Assembly (NCBI GenBank): GCA_963793645.1
Contig: CAWCAW010000004.1
Coordinates: 62,001-126,000 of the forward strand
Length of the DNA: 64,000 bases
Direction of reading: 5' to 3'
DNA from: CAWCAW01 sp963793645
GTDB taxonomy: Bacteria; Actinomycetota; Acidimicrobiia; Acidimicrobiales; UBA8190
A model generated the notes under the pieces. That model had not been told where the DNA came from. It saw only the letters and a list, made by a program, of their open reading frames with translations, and made no database searches. A program made the position numbers and the translations under genes. Shown here one piece after another: positions 52,785 to 62,316 of the stretch. Positions within the stretch are counted from its first letter, which is position 1, and the number at the start of each line of letters is the position of its first letter.

Positions 52785-55700
52785 CACTCTTCGCAAGCTC
52801 CTCAATCGCCGCCACAAGAAAGTCGGGCGACGGATCGTCGGTGTCGAACCCAAGCTGGGCGTATGGAGAGTTCCATGACTCGGCGAGAAGGGACTGTTCC
52901 ACTCGCATCCGTGCTCCCCGCGAGTTGCTCCAGCCAGCCGGCAGGAGCTGTTTGGAAGTCAGATGGTCGATCATCCTGCGAGCGCAGCCTGCGATGTACT
53001 CGTCATCGTCGGTGGTCACGTGGGCCTTAAGCACGCTGTACAGCTCGTACTCACCCGGTCGGGTGAGATTGAGGCGCTCCGGCTCGCTCTTGACCCTGGC
53101 CATCTCATTCGCCAACTCGATCAGATCACGGAGGCGATCCTCGTCGGCCTGGTCGGCGGCCTCCTTGCGGTCTCGAAGCCGCTGGAGGCGCTCCCCAAGT
53201 TGGCGGTACGTGAAGCCGACGTCGTCGTCGCCGAGTTCGGCCGTCAGGGCAGCTTCGAGCGCTGCGGCCTTGTCGGCCGGTGTCGGAAGTTCATCGATCT
53301 TGGTGACGTAGTCCTGATCGATGCTGAAGACGGGCAGCGACTCAGCCAGCAGGAGGAACGTCGTGTTCTCCTCGATCAGCCGCCGAGTCTTTGCCGAGAG
53401 TTCCCCGTACGTCGCGCCGCCGGTTCCCCGTTGACGCCGTCGATGCGCGAGGTAGATCCCGCACAGCCAGCTGTACTCGAATCCATGGGGGTAGAGGACC
53501 GGGTCCGGGGCAATCGCTTCCCAGAGCCGCTCCAGACTCTGGAAGTTCTGCTCGAAGGTCTTCGCAGCGTCGGGATCACGTAGGCGCTGTAGCGCCGCCA
53601 AGAGACACTCGCGAGTGTCTTGGATCGAGATCCCGGCGAAGAGTTCCATGCATCTCGCAACCTCCCCGGGGATCATCCCCCGCAGAACATCCCAATCGAT
53701 CAGCGACTCTTCGCGGATATTCTCGTCGAAATTGAGTGCTCGCTGGAGGTTGGAGAAGACGCCGAAGTAATCAACAACAACGCCCGTCAGCTTCTTCATG
53801 AGTGGAAGTGGACGGTTGGTGCGGGAGATCGCTTGCAGCAGATTGTGATCGCGAAGGGGCTTGTCCAAGTACATGACCTGCTCGATGGGGGCATCGAAGC
53901 CTGTCAGCAGGCGATCACACACAATTAGGATCTTGAGCGGCGGTCGCCACTTGGAGGTATCGGGACCGAATCGCTCCCGGTTCCACTCCTCGCACTCGGA
54001 CGGATCGAGCTTGAAGTAGTCGATCAGTTCGTCCTGGTGTTGCTTGCTGTACTCGAAGCTGGCGATGTCGGGCTCGCTGTTCTGCGCAGCGGAGATAATG
54101 ACGTCAGACCACTCCGGAGGAAGACCTCGCTCAGCAAGCTTGAGGTCGAGGGCACCCTTGTAGAGGACGCACCCCTTGCGGTCGACGGCAACGAGTTGCG
54201 CCTTGAAACCACTCGGATCCGGGTGAGTCAGGAAGTGCTCTAGCATCTTGTCGAGGACGATGTCGATCCGCCCAGGAAGGGTGGCGATCTCCTTCCACCG
54301 CGGCGCTGGCGTTGGACGAAGTCCTTCGCCTCCTCGTCCTCCAGCTCCATCTCCTCGCACATCTGCTCGTAGCCCAAGTTCAGCGCCTGCTCGTCGACCT
54401 CGAACGGAACTCGGTCACGGATGTAGTGGACTTCGAGCGTTGCGCCGTCCTTGATCGAACGGCGGATCCCGTAGTAGCTGAGGTACCGCTCCTGGACTCC
54501 GTCTTTCACCGGACCGAAGTCGCGGTGCGTGTTCTGCATGGTCCGGTCGATGGGGGTACCGGTGAACCCGAAACGGAAGGCATTCTCCAGCTTCACTCGC
54601 ATCGTAATTGCGAACCCTTCCTTGCCCGTTCCCTTCTGACTCCGATGAGCCTCGTCAACCAGGCTGATGACGTTGTCACGGGTGACGGGTGCGAGGTCTC
54701 CCATCTGCTGAAACGACTGAAGCGTCGTGATTAGCGTTCCTCGCCAGTCACTGCGCAGCTTGCGCTTCAGGTCGTCCACCCCGAGGGCCTTCTCAACGTT
54801 CGGGTAGTCGCAGGCGTCGAAGTCGTCAGAGAGCTGGGTCTTTAGATCGCGGCGATCCACCACAATCAGAACGGTCGGGTTCTGCAGCGCCGGGTGCCGC
54901 CGGAGTTTCGCTCCGGCAAAAACCATGGTCAGGGACTTGCCCGAACCTTGCGTGTGCCAGATGAGCCCCGTGCGGTCCTGAGCCTGGACGGGCCGCCCGA
55001 TCATCGACGTCGTGCGGTCGACAATGTCGTTGACGGCCTCGAACTGCTGATAGCGGGCCACCTTCTTCGTCGTGGAACCCTTCTCCGTCTCGAAGACCAC
55101 AAAATGCTGAAGGAAGTCCAGGACGTGACAGGGCTCCAGGCGGAGAAGTCCGCTGACCGGCACCACCAGCGGATCCTCCTGATCGTCCGCCTCCGTGCTG
55201 TTCCACCAGCCCTTCCTCTCTGGGTAGAGGCTAAGCCAGGGACCCCAGAGGTCGAGGTGCCGCTCGATGTCGTCCTTGCTCGCGTCGTGGAAAAGAACAG
55301 TTCCATATCGGAACTCGTCCTCGTCGGCGCCGACGCAGAAGACGTTCGAGGCGAGCATGAGTGGGGCCTGCCGCTGGTATCGGTGCAGCTGGTGGACAGC
55401 TTCACGCCAGTCCTTGCCGCTCGTGATGTAGCTCTTGTACTCGGCGACGACGAGCGGGATCCCATTGACGAGGAGCACGGTGTCGTCGCGACATTGCCGA
55501 ACGCCCTGCACCTTGTATTGGTTGGTCGTTGTGTAGTCGTTCAGATGCTGCGCGTCCGCAGCGAAGGCGATGAACTGCACGGTGACCGCATCCTCACCAG
55601 GGCTCAGCACGACCCGTGCGCCATCACGGAGAAGGTCCAGGGTGTCTCGATTGGCCGCCAGCTTGTCTGGTTGGGACATGACGTTGCGAAGAACACCGAT

Positions 55701-55919
55701 GACAAGAAGTGCTTGGTCTTCGGTCTTCACGTCGTCATTGATGCGAATGAGCGCGTCGATCAACAGCGGTTCGACAAGGGGATCTTCGAGGGGACGCTCG
55801 AACTCGGCCATCGCAGCTTCGTCTCGGTACGTCCACCCGAGCCCGTCGTCGGATGGATCCCCGCCGAACCCCGATAGCCATTTCAGGATCGGTAGTTCGA
55901 CGTAACCGGCCTCAGTCAT
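52774..55919 (-). pseudogene. hsdR: Type I restriction enzyme R subunit (HsdR), one frameshift
   Basis: The motor and nuclease subunit, about 1,045 residues if the frame is restored. The N-terminal nuclease region has VVAEYKSY (the E-x-K of the PD-(D/E)xK site) and QCRDDTVLLVNGIPL. The helicase has TQGSGKSLTMVF, VDEAHRSQKG and FTGTPIDR, then IVCDRLLTGFDAPIEQVMYLDKPL in the second RecA domain. At 54298-54303 the frame shifts between KDFVQRQRR and RWKEIATLPGRID, by a net gain of two bases or loss of one. ATG 55919 overlaps the hsdS end. As written, the nuclease and first motor domain are separated from the second motor domain. Confidence 0.92.
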
Positions 55920-57231
55920 GGCGACCAGTCGCGGAGCTGGCAACCGGACAACGCACCGAGCCCGTCAGGAGGTCAGAGGCAAGAGACCGCTTCAGCTCAC
56001 GAAGCGAGGAGAGGACCTCTGCATAGCGTTGGACCTTTGTGCTCGCTTCCTCTAGCACGGCCACGATCTCGCGCTGTTCCGCGAGGCCGTCGATTCCGCT
56101 CGGAACGGGAATCAAGACCCGTCCGAGATTGGTGGCGTTGACGTTGACCTGCTGCACCCCGGGCGTGGCGTAGCGCTTGATCCGACATTGCGTTGGATAT
56201 GAATTCAGCACGTGACCCAAGAAATACGGGTCGACCCTTTCCAGCTGGGGGTTGAGGCGAATCAGGTACGACGCGAAGACAGCAGGTTCATCGCTGCGGT
56301 AGATCCCGACTTTTCCGACGAGCTCTTGCGAGTTCGTCCGATTGAAGAGCACATCCCCCCGCCGCACGCGATAGGTCGCGAGTACTTCATCTGGGAGGTT
56401 CACATACTTTAGGTCATCCAGTTGAACGACACCATCCTGGATGTTCCCCATGCGCAAGATGGGAGTACTTCCCTGTGCCTGCATCGGCATCGAGAGTCCG
56501 TACTGAAAACTGGAGACGACTGCCCCGACGTTGACGACCTGCCACGAATCAGGGAGTGGCCCCAGAGCCGTCTTCTCGCACTTCTCGTCTCGCACCCCCG
56601 TTGTCAACAATCTCTGCGACAACGCTCGCGCAGCCACTCGGGATCGTTCTACCGCATCGAGGACGCGATCGGTGGTGGCATCCAACGCATCGAGGACGGC
56701 CACGATCGCATCCTGTTCCTCCACGCCGGTAGGGAACGATATCGTCATTGATCGGAAGAAACTACGACTCAGGTTATTGAGACCTGTTGTCCCTTCCGCC
56801 GAAGCACTGAGGTAGGACTGCACCTGATCTGACGTAAGCCACCGATAGAAAAAGCCTGGAGTTAAGGCGCTTCCCTCACGAGGGCGCGCCGCCAGCAGGA
56901 ACGACGCGAACAGATACTCCGTGGCCTCCCTGATGAAGACTGCGTTCCCAACCCGGTCACGATTGCCGTTGGACCCGACAATGAGGGTCCAACCTTCGGA
57001 GACGCGCTGCTTCTCACCGGCCGTCTTTGGTAACCCCGAGATGTAGAGCAGATCGTCGGTCGTCAGGCGCTCCTGAACGTTACCGATGCGCAGTACGGGG
57101 ACAGCCCCGTCGCGTGGCGCATCATGTTCTTGGTCCTTCGACCAGGACACGCCACGCTTGACCTCGATGGAGCTTTTAACGGTCGCGGTGGACCAATCCG
57201 CCGGGTGCGGAAGAGCATCAGTCGGCTTCAT
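55912..57231 (-). CDS. hsdS: Type I restriction specificity subunit (HsdS)
   Basis: A 439-residue specificity subunit with two target-recognition domains, each followed by a long conserved helix. The first half has RDGAVPVLRIGNVQ and ends PTGVEEQDAIVAVLDALDATTDRV. The second repeats the pattern with GSTPILRMGNIQDG, RRGDVLFNRTNSQELVGK and PSGIDGLAEQREIVAVLEEASTKV. The two recognition domains differ, giving a bipartite DNA target. ATG 57231 lies within the end of hsdM (14-bp overlap) and its own end overlaps hsdR, so the operon is tightly coupled. Confidence 0.95.
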   Translation of the reverse strand: MKPTDALPHPADWSTATVKSSIEVKRGVSWSKDQEHDAPRDGAVPVLRIGNVQERLTTDDLLYISGLPKTAGEKQRVSEGWTLIVGSNGNRDRVGNAVFIREATEYLFASFLLAARPREGSALTPGFFYRWLTSDQVQSYLSASAEGTTGLNNLSRSFFRSMTISFPTGVEEQDAIVAVLDALDATTDRVLDAVERSRVAARALSQRLLTTGVRDEKCEKTALGPLPDSWQVVNVGAVVSSFQYGLSMPMQAQGSTPILRMGNIQDGVVQLDDLKYVNLPDEVLATYRVRRGDVLFNRTNSQELVGKVGIYRSDEPAVFASYLIRLNPQLERVDPYFLGHVLNSYPTQCRIKRYATPGVQQVNVNATNLGRVLIPVPSGIDGLAEQREIVAVLEEASTKVQRYAEVLSSLRELKRSLASDLLTGSVRCPVASSATGRHD

Positions 57232-59260
57232 AGCCCGTGGATCGGAGCAGTTTGAGAAGTCGCTCCGTCGACGCTGTTGCCTCGGCCTCGGCTTCAACCA
57301 GTGTCTTCATCGCTTCGCGCACCTCGAGGATGGGCTCCGGTTCGAATGTGTCGACGTAGCGCGGCACGTTGAGGTTGAACTCGTTCTCGACCATCTCTTC
57401 CGTCGTAACGAGGCTTGCGTGCTTCACCAGTTCCGCAGGATCGGAGTAGATGGTGAGAAGCTCATCACGGACTGCCGAGACATCGGCTCGGTCGCCAACG
57501 GCGCGCTGTCGAGCGTCGGCTACCCGTCTGTCTCGATCGGCGACCTTCACCTCCAGCTTCTCTACTTGGCCCCGAAATTTGGCGATCTTTCGTTGGCAGG
57601 CCGTCCGAACGCGCTGTGTGGACGCCTCCTCCAGTTCGCGCTCAGATTGGGCAATGCCCTCATAAGCGTCAGCGAGTTCCGCAACGATTGGCTCGAACTC
57701 GGCGACGAGCCGTCCAACCTCGTCCTGTTCCTGCGCGGTGATCTGATGCAAGATCTGGTCTGAGAATCGTGCGCACAGTTCGGGAACCAGTGTGGAGTCA
57801 CCGTGGGCGTGGTAGTGCACGAGGATTCTCATGACATCCTGTGGCCGCAGCTCGTTCTGTGCGGACAGTTCCCGATAGTGGCGTCCCGCGTAGATCAGCA
57901 GGACCTTGTCGCGCACCTCGACCGGGCGATCGCGCCGGAGCAGCACGAGGCAGGCGGGGACCCCTGCTCCGTAGAAGACGTTAAGTGGCAGCGAGATCAC
58001 GGCCTCGATAAGGCCAGCTTCGAGCAGCGCACGTCGGATCAGGTACTCATCGTCCGCCTTCCTGCGCTTGACCTCGGGCAGGCCGTTGGCATCGATCTCG
58101 CCGGTCTCCTCTTCGCGCTCCGGTTGTCCACGGAAGAGGACGCCCTGTGGGCAGACAATCCCCGCACGACCCTTGGCAGCAAGGGAGGAGACGATGTGTA
58201 GGATGAACGCGTAATCGCCGTATCCGGCGGGCGGCGCGTGGAAGGGCGTGCCACGTCCGAACCTGCCGTACGGATCCTTGTATCCCTCCTTGCCAAAGAC
58301 TTCCTTCTTCAGCTTGTCGCGCTTCTTCTTGTCGTCTGTCTGCTGCTCCGGCTTCAGCCACCAGAATTCGTCCGAGAACGGAAAATTGGCAAGCACCAGC
58401 GAGAACTGCCGGACGTGCCCCTCGCCGTCGCCGAACTGTGGATCGGTAATCGTACTGAAACCCGCCTTGATGTCCGCCTCCAGGCCATGCAACACCGAGT
58501 TGATCTTGGCGATGGCGGCGTTGCCCCAGTTCATCTCCTGGCCGAAGTACCGAGCGGCGGTTGCGTGTTGACCTTGCTCACGGATGTAGTCACCGGAATG
58601 AACGAGCATGCCGCCACTGCCGCACGTCGGGTCGTACACCGTGTCGCCTGGAGTGGGTTCCAGCATCCGCACCAACGAATCCACCACAGACGGTGGTGTG
58701 AAGAATTCCCCAGCCTTCGCGCCCGCATCGTCGGCGAACTGCTTGATCAGATACTCATATGCACGCCCAAGGACGTCCGGCGTGACGTTCTTGTTCGACA
58801 GGTCGTGCTCGTCGAAGTGCTGCACCAGTGCATGCACGACCTCGTTGGCGATGAGCGGACGACCACTGCCGTCAGGGGCCGGCTGGTTCCAGTCGACGGT
58901 GAAGACTCCCCGCAGCTCCTCGTTGGCGCTGGCCACGGCGCGCATCGCACTGGTCAGCACGGCACCGATGTTCACAGATGCCGCCTTGACGTCCCCCCAC
59001 CGAGATCCGTCCGGGATGCTGAATCGATGTTCGCCCCGGGCACGGAAAACCGCTCGCTCCTTCTCGGTGAACTTACGTCCCTGCTCTCGCTCCAACTCAG
59101 CGATCGCATCGTCCGCCTCATGCTCCCACTGATCGCAAAGACGCTTGTAGAACATCAGCGAAAGGATGTAGTTCTTGTAATCCTGCCCAGCGGTCTTACC
59201 GCGCAGAATGTTGGAGGCACCCCACAGGTGTGCTTCGAGCTGCTGCTGCGAGAGCTTCAT
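57218..59260 (-). CDS. hsdM: Type I restriction N6-adenine methyltransferase (HsdM)
   Basis: A 680-residue modification subunit. It starts MKLSQQQLEAHLWGASNILRG, the HsdM N-terminal helical domain, with DYKNYILSLMFYKRLCDQWE. Motif I is YDPTCGSGGML. Motif IV reads LANFPFS rather than the commoner NPPF. A long coiled-coil near the C-terminus (about residues 535-600) contacts HsdS. ATG 59260 is taken as start since it opens directly with the family sequence; a longer frame to 59299 adds arginine-rich residues. First gene of hsdM-hsdS-hsdR-ygjP. Because hsdR is frameshifted, modification may persist without restriction. Confidence 0.95.
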   Translation of the reverse strand: MKLSQQQLEAHLWGASNILRGKTAGQDYKNYILSLMFYKRLCDQWEHEADDAIAELEREQGRKFTEKERAVFRARGEHRFSIPDGSRWGDVKAASVNIGAVLTSAMRAVASANEELRGVFTVDWNQPAPDGSGRPLIANEVVHALVQHFDEHDLSNKNVTPDVLGRAYEYLIKQFADDAGAKAGEFFTPPSVVDSLVRMLEPTPGDTVYDPTCGSGGMLVHSGDYIREQGQHATAARYFGQEMNWGNAAIAKINSVLHGLEADIKAGFSTITDPQFGDGEGHVRQFSLVLANFPFSDEFWWLKPEQQTDDKKKRDKLKKEVFGKEGYKDPYGRFGRGTPFHAPPAGYGDYAFILHIVSSLAAKGRAGIVCPQGVLFRGQPEREEETGEIDANGLPEVKRRKADDEYLIRRALLEAGLIEAVISLPLNVFYGAGVPACLVLLRRDRPVEVRDKVLLIYAGRHYRELSAQNELRPQDVMRILVHYHAHGDSTLVPELCARFSDQILHQITAQEQDEVGRLVAEFEPIVAELADAYEGIAQSERELEEASTQRVRTACQRKIAKFRGQVEKLEVKVADRDRRVADARQRAVGDRADVSAVRDELLTIYSDPAELVKHASLVTTEEMVENEFNLNVPRYVDTFEPEPILEVREAMKTLVEAEAEATASTERLLKLLRSTGYEAD

Positions 59261-59756
59261 GCGTGCTCTTGCAATCGGAAATAGCTCCGGACGAGGCAAA
59301 AACAGGACGCTTCCGGAGTCGAGCTGTCCCGCTGCCGGCTGTGTCCGCAGCCGCCAAGGCCCAGGTCGCCAACCCCGTGACCAGGGTATTTAACGATCCA
59401 GCTTGGCCCTCGTTGTCCTCGGCGTGCCGGCACCCCCGGTCCTTTCGTCGTCCACGACACACTCGACGCTACTCGGCGGCACCATCGCGCACCGAGATCT
59501 TCGGCGCTCAACATGGACATCAGATACGGTTTTCACGGTCAATACTCCCATCGGATCATGGGAAAGTGGAGTCCCATTGAGTCTCTCTGCATGGCTGTTC
59601 CGGGTGTAGGCAATGATGCCGGTGAGGCGCGCTACCCCTTCATGGGGAATTGAGTTGTCTGCGTGAACACCAAGTTGAACATGGACTACCATTCCCACAT
59701 CCAAAGTAACTATCCGCGATCCCGATTGACTCACGAGCGGCCACTCGATCCATCGC
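59261..59756. other. Intergenic between hsdM and the XRE-ImmA gene
   Basis: About 500 bp. It must contain the hsdM promoter (minus strand). Open frames here have poor coding quality. No repeat, RNA gene or clear promoter hexamers were recognised. Confidence 0.5.
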
Positions 59757-60881
59757 TTACAGTTCCACTTTGGGCCTCCGATCAGCGGCGGCTTGAAGAA
59801 GCTGAAGCACGTCCCTAATCGGGAGACTCGCTTCTTCCGCAAGGGTTTCAATATTGATGCCGGACTCAGCATGGATTGTTCGAATTGCCCTCTCCAAGAT
59901 GAGGGGAGCCTCGGGTGGTCCCATTTCCCGGTCACCCGGCTCTGTTGTGCGCCACCCTTTGGCCGACATGTACTTCACGGCGTTCCCATAAGCGTCTACG
60001 CTCAAGACATGAAGTTTGCGAGCCTTAAAGAGCATGGCGGCAATTGATATCCCCCATCGACTCTTGAGTTCAGCTAGGCGGGCCCAACCACTAGGGTCAA
60101 GACGCCTTGGCAGTTCCTCCTCCGCAATCGCACGCGGAAGTAAGAACGATGACGCGAAATCCTGAGCTTGGGTTTCGACACTGCGCGTCCCAGGAGTAGC
60201 GCCACGATGCATCACCAAATGACCGAGTTCATGTGCCGCGTCAAAGCGCGATCGAACGTAGTTGCTCTTATCCTCTGTTAGGAGCACAAGTGGGCGCCGA
60301 TCGATTCCCACTGAGAATGCGTCAACGTCACGGCTCCCTAAAGTCAATCGAGCAACGACGACCCCGTGACGCTCCATTTCTCGCACAACATGCGGAATGG
60401 GACTCGCATTCAGTTTCCACGCTTGGCGAACCGCGGCAGCAGTCTCGTCGATTTGCTCGCATGACGCGTCCGTCGACAGCGAAAACTTGGGAATTCGAAC
60501 CTCTGGAAGACGCACGTGAACCTCGAGCGCCGCAATGAGATCGTTGAGCAACGTTGCATTGGCAGATGCCCGCTTGCGCTCACGGGCAGAGGTGCCTCGA
60601 AGATCGCGAAAGAAGGTAGGTGGTAAGCGTCCATCGACACTTCCATCGAACCATTGCGCAGTGAAAAACGTGACTGGGACCTCGAGCGCCAGAGCGAGGT
60701 CCATCATCGTGTCCCGGGTGGGTCTGACACGCCCGCTTTCGATTTGGCTAAGCGCAGCTGGCGAGATCGGATGCTCCATCAGCCCCACCGCTTCTTGTTG
60801 CGTCAATCCCCGCAACTCCCGTGCGACCCGGATGCGACGGGCCTGAGGCGGCGCGAATTCGCTGCTCAGGGCGGTATTCAC
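59757..60881 (-). CDS. XRE-family regulator fused to ImmA/IrrE metallopeptidase
   Basis: A 374-residue protein. The N-terminal XRE helix-turn-helix reads RIRVARELRGLTQQEAVGLM, then SPAALSQIESGRVRPTRDTMMDLALAL. The ImmA/IrrE peptidase has its zinc site in RFDAAHELGHLVMHRG and a downstream SSFLLP segment. A C-terminal helical tail follows. GTG 60881 has a strong AAGGAGGGGG ribosome site. In ImmA/IrrE systems the protease cuts a partner repressor when DNA is damaged or a signal arrives. Here the partner may be its own HTH or a target nearby, such as the restriction genes or the divergent zinc-ribbon gene. Confidence 0.92.
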   Translation of the reverse strand: MNTALSSEFAPPQARRIRVARELRGLTQQEAVGLMEHPISPAALSQIESGRVRPTRDTMMDLALALEVPVTFFTAQWFDGSVDGRLPPTFFRDLRGTSARERKRASANATLLNDLIAALEVHVRLPEVRIPKFSLSTDASCEQIDETAAAVRQAWKLNASPIPHVVREMERHGVVVARLTLGSRDVDAFSVGIDRRPLVLLTEDKSNYVRSRFDAAHELGHLVMHRGATPGTRSVETQAQDFASSFLLPRAIAEEELPRRLDPSGWARLAELKSRWGISIAAMLFKARKLHVLSVDAYGNAVKYMSAKGWRTTEPGDREMGPPEAPLILERAIRTIHAESGINIETLAEEASLPIRDVLQLLQAAADRRPKVEL

Positions 60882-60987
60882 GCTTAGATTCCCCCTCCTT
60901 CTAGTGCCAGAAGCATTGGCGCAAGCTACCGCTCAACGTGTTCTGCGACTATTGTGTCAGAAAAGTAAGCGGTAGACGACATTCCTG

Positions 60988-61016
60988 TTGACAGCTTCAC
61001 GGTCGTTCGATATGGT
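60988..61016 (+). promoter_or_regulatory. Near-consensus promoter of the zinc-ribbon gene
   Basis: TTGACA (60988-60993) and TATGGT (61011-61016) with an exact 17-bp spacer. Transcription would begin near 61023, 40 bp before the ATG at 61063. It lies in the divergent gap to the XRE-ImmA gene. Confidence 0.75.
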
Positions 61017-61062
61017 GCCCAGGGTGGGTGGAGCCGGGTGCTCCCCTCGGAGGCCGAAATTG

Positions 61063-62106
61063 ATGGACTGCGAACACCACATCCGGGAGACACGTAGAGG
61101 CGCTGGCCACTGCCAGATCTCGTACGAAGTTCTCAAGCGAAGTGGACAACCGAATTGGTGGTGCCGGACCCACGGTATGGAGGCCTCTGCACCGGACGGC
61201 GCTGCCCTAGAACGATGCCCGGGAGCGTGGTACGACCCCGTGCCCCAGGATCTCCAGTTGGAGATCGCCTTGGCCGACGGCGAATTTGCATTGTGGGGAG
61301 CCCTGCCGCCCGCTATTTCAATCGGTGACGTGCCTGCCGAAACGGGCAAGGTGCACGTGCACCATCGGCCGAACGCCAGTCGGGAAAAGGACATCGATCG
61401 TTCCTTTGACATCGTTCGAGTAACCAGCGGCGAGAACTCTCTCGTCGTTGAAGGCATCGCGGCCGTCGCGTTCTCCATCAGCCAGCTGGCAGGCGTGACA
61501 GTCGTGCCACTGGCCTGTCCTCGCTGTGGAGAAATGCACATCGACGAACTCAAGTTCGCAACCCACCCGCACCATAAGCACCAGTGCAACACCTGTGGGC
61601 GCAATTTCAATGACCGATCCGGGCGTTCAGTTGCAAATCCACTTGCGGATGCCCACGCCACCCTAGGTCTTGTTCCCCAGCCTGATGCTCTCAGAGTCAC
61701 GCGCCCTTTGGACATTGACAGGCTTGATTTCGCTGGAATTGCCGTGTGGCCTTCCAACGCTGCGATTGTCTCGACGATGACTCGACCGGAGGATCTGGGC
61801 ATACACGTCCATGCCTGGTCAGCCACCGGCGAGTGTGTCATTGACGACACCTTTTCTCCCGTCACCATCGACGGCGTGCCCATCGATGAAGATGCCCTTC
61901 GCGCTCTGTGTGTTCAACTGTCACTGGCCCACGGGGCACCTATCATCTCTCTTAATTGTCACAACTGCGGCCAAGGACTCACCAGCCCCCATGACGGTTG
62001 GATTGAGCCTCGTACGAGCCATACCTGCCGATCATGCGGAGCTGTCATGCGGACTCCCCGACGCGTGTTCCTGAACCCTCTGGCGGAGAAGATCGCCGGC
62101 CTCTGA
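61063..62106 (+). CDS. Unrecognised multi-zinc-ribbon protein divergent from XRE-ImmA
   Basis: A 347-residue soluble protein I cannot assign to a family. It has three possible metal sites: an N-terminal Cys/His cluster (MDCEHHIRE, GAGHC, NWWCRTHG), a central ribbon (LACPRCGEMHID with HQCNTCGRNFND) and a C-terminal ribbon (LNCHNCGQGL with HTCRSCGAVMRTPRRVFLNPL). Two similar beta-rich blocks lie between them, each ending at a ribbon, which suggests an internal duplication. ATG 61063 is supported by GGAGG 10 bp upstream and by the near-consensus promoter before it; a longer frame would overlap that promoter. It faces the XRE-ImmA gene and lies beside the restriction operon. A nucleic-acid-binding or sensor role is only a guess. 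Confidence 0.78.
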   Translation: MDCEHHIRETRRGAGHCQISYEVLKRSGQPNWWCRTHGMEASAPDGAALERCPGAWYDPVPQDLQLEIALADGEFALWGALPPAISIGDVPAETGKVHVHHRPNASREKDIDRSFDIVRVTSGENSLVVEGIAAVAFSISQLAGVTVVPLACPRCGEMHIDELKFATHPHHKHQCNTCGRNFNDRSGRSVANPLADAHATLGLVPQPDALRVTRPLDIDRLDFAGIAVWPSNAAIVSTMTRPEDLGIHVHAWSATGECVIDDTFSPVTIDGVPIDEDALRALCVQLSLAHGAPIISLNCHNCGQGLTSPHDGWIEPRTSHTCRSCGAVMRTPRRVFLNPLAEKIAGL

Positions 62107-62244
62107 CCATCGTCGGGGCACCGTCGGCAGGGCGGCGTCTGGCTCGCGTTCCCGCGTGTGAGCCAAATAGAGATACGTGTGACAGTGCCTCACCCGGAGC
62201 CGCTCAACTGACTTGCCTCGGCATATGACCGATTCTGATTGGTG

Positions 62245-62271
62245 GACCCTCACACGTAAAAGGTGAGGGTC
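62245..62271 (+). terminator. Hairpin after the zinc-ribbon gene
   Basis: GACCCTCAC, loop ACGTAAAAG, GTGAGGGTC: a perfect 9-bp stem about 140 bp after the stop codon. No T run follows immediately, so terminator function is inferred. Confidence 0.55.
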
Positions 62272-62316
62272 AACGGGCCCACGGCAAAAAAACTGGAGGA
62301 AATGTGGTGCAAATGT

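Noticed and set aside
54290..54310. Programmed ribosomal frameshift in hsdR
   Set aside because: There is no heptameric slippery sequence or obvious pseudoknot, and hsdR genes are normally single-frame. Loss of function or sequence error is simpler.
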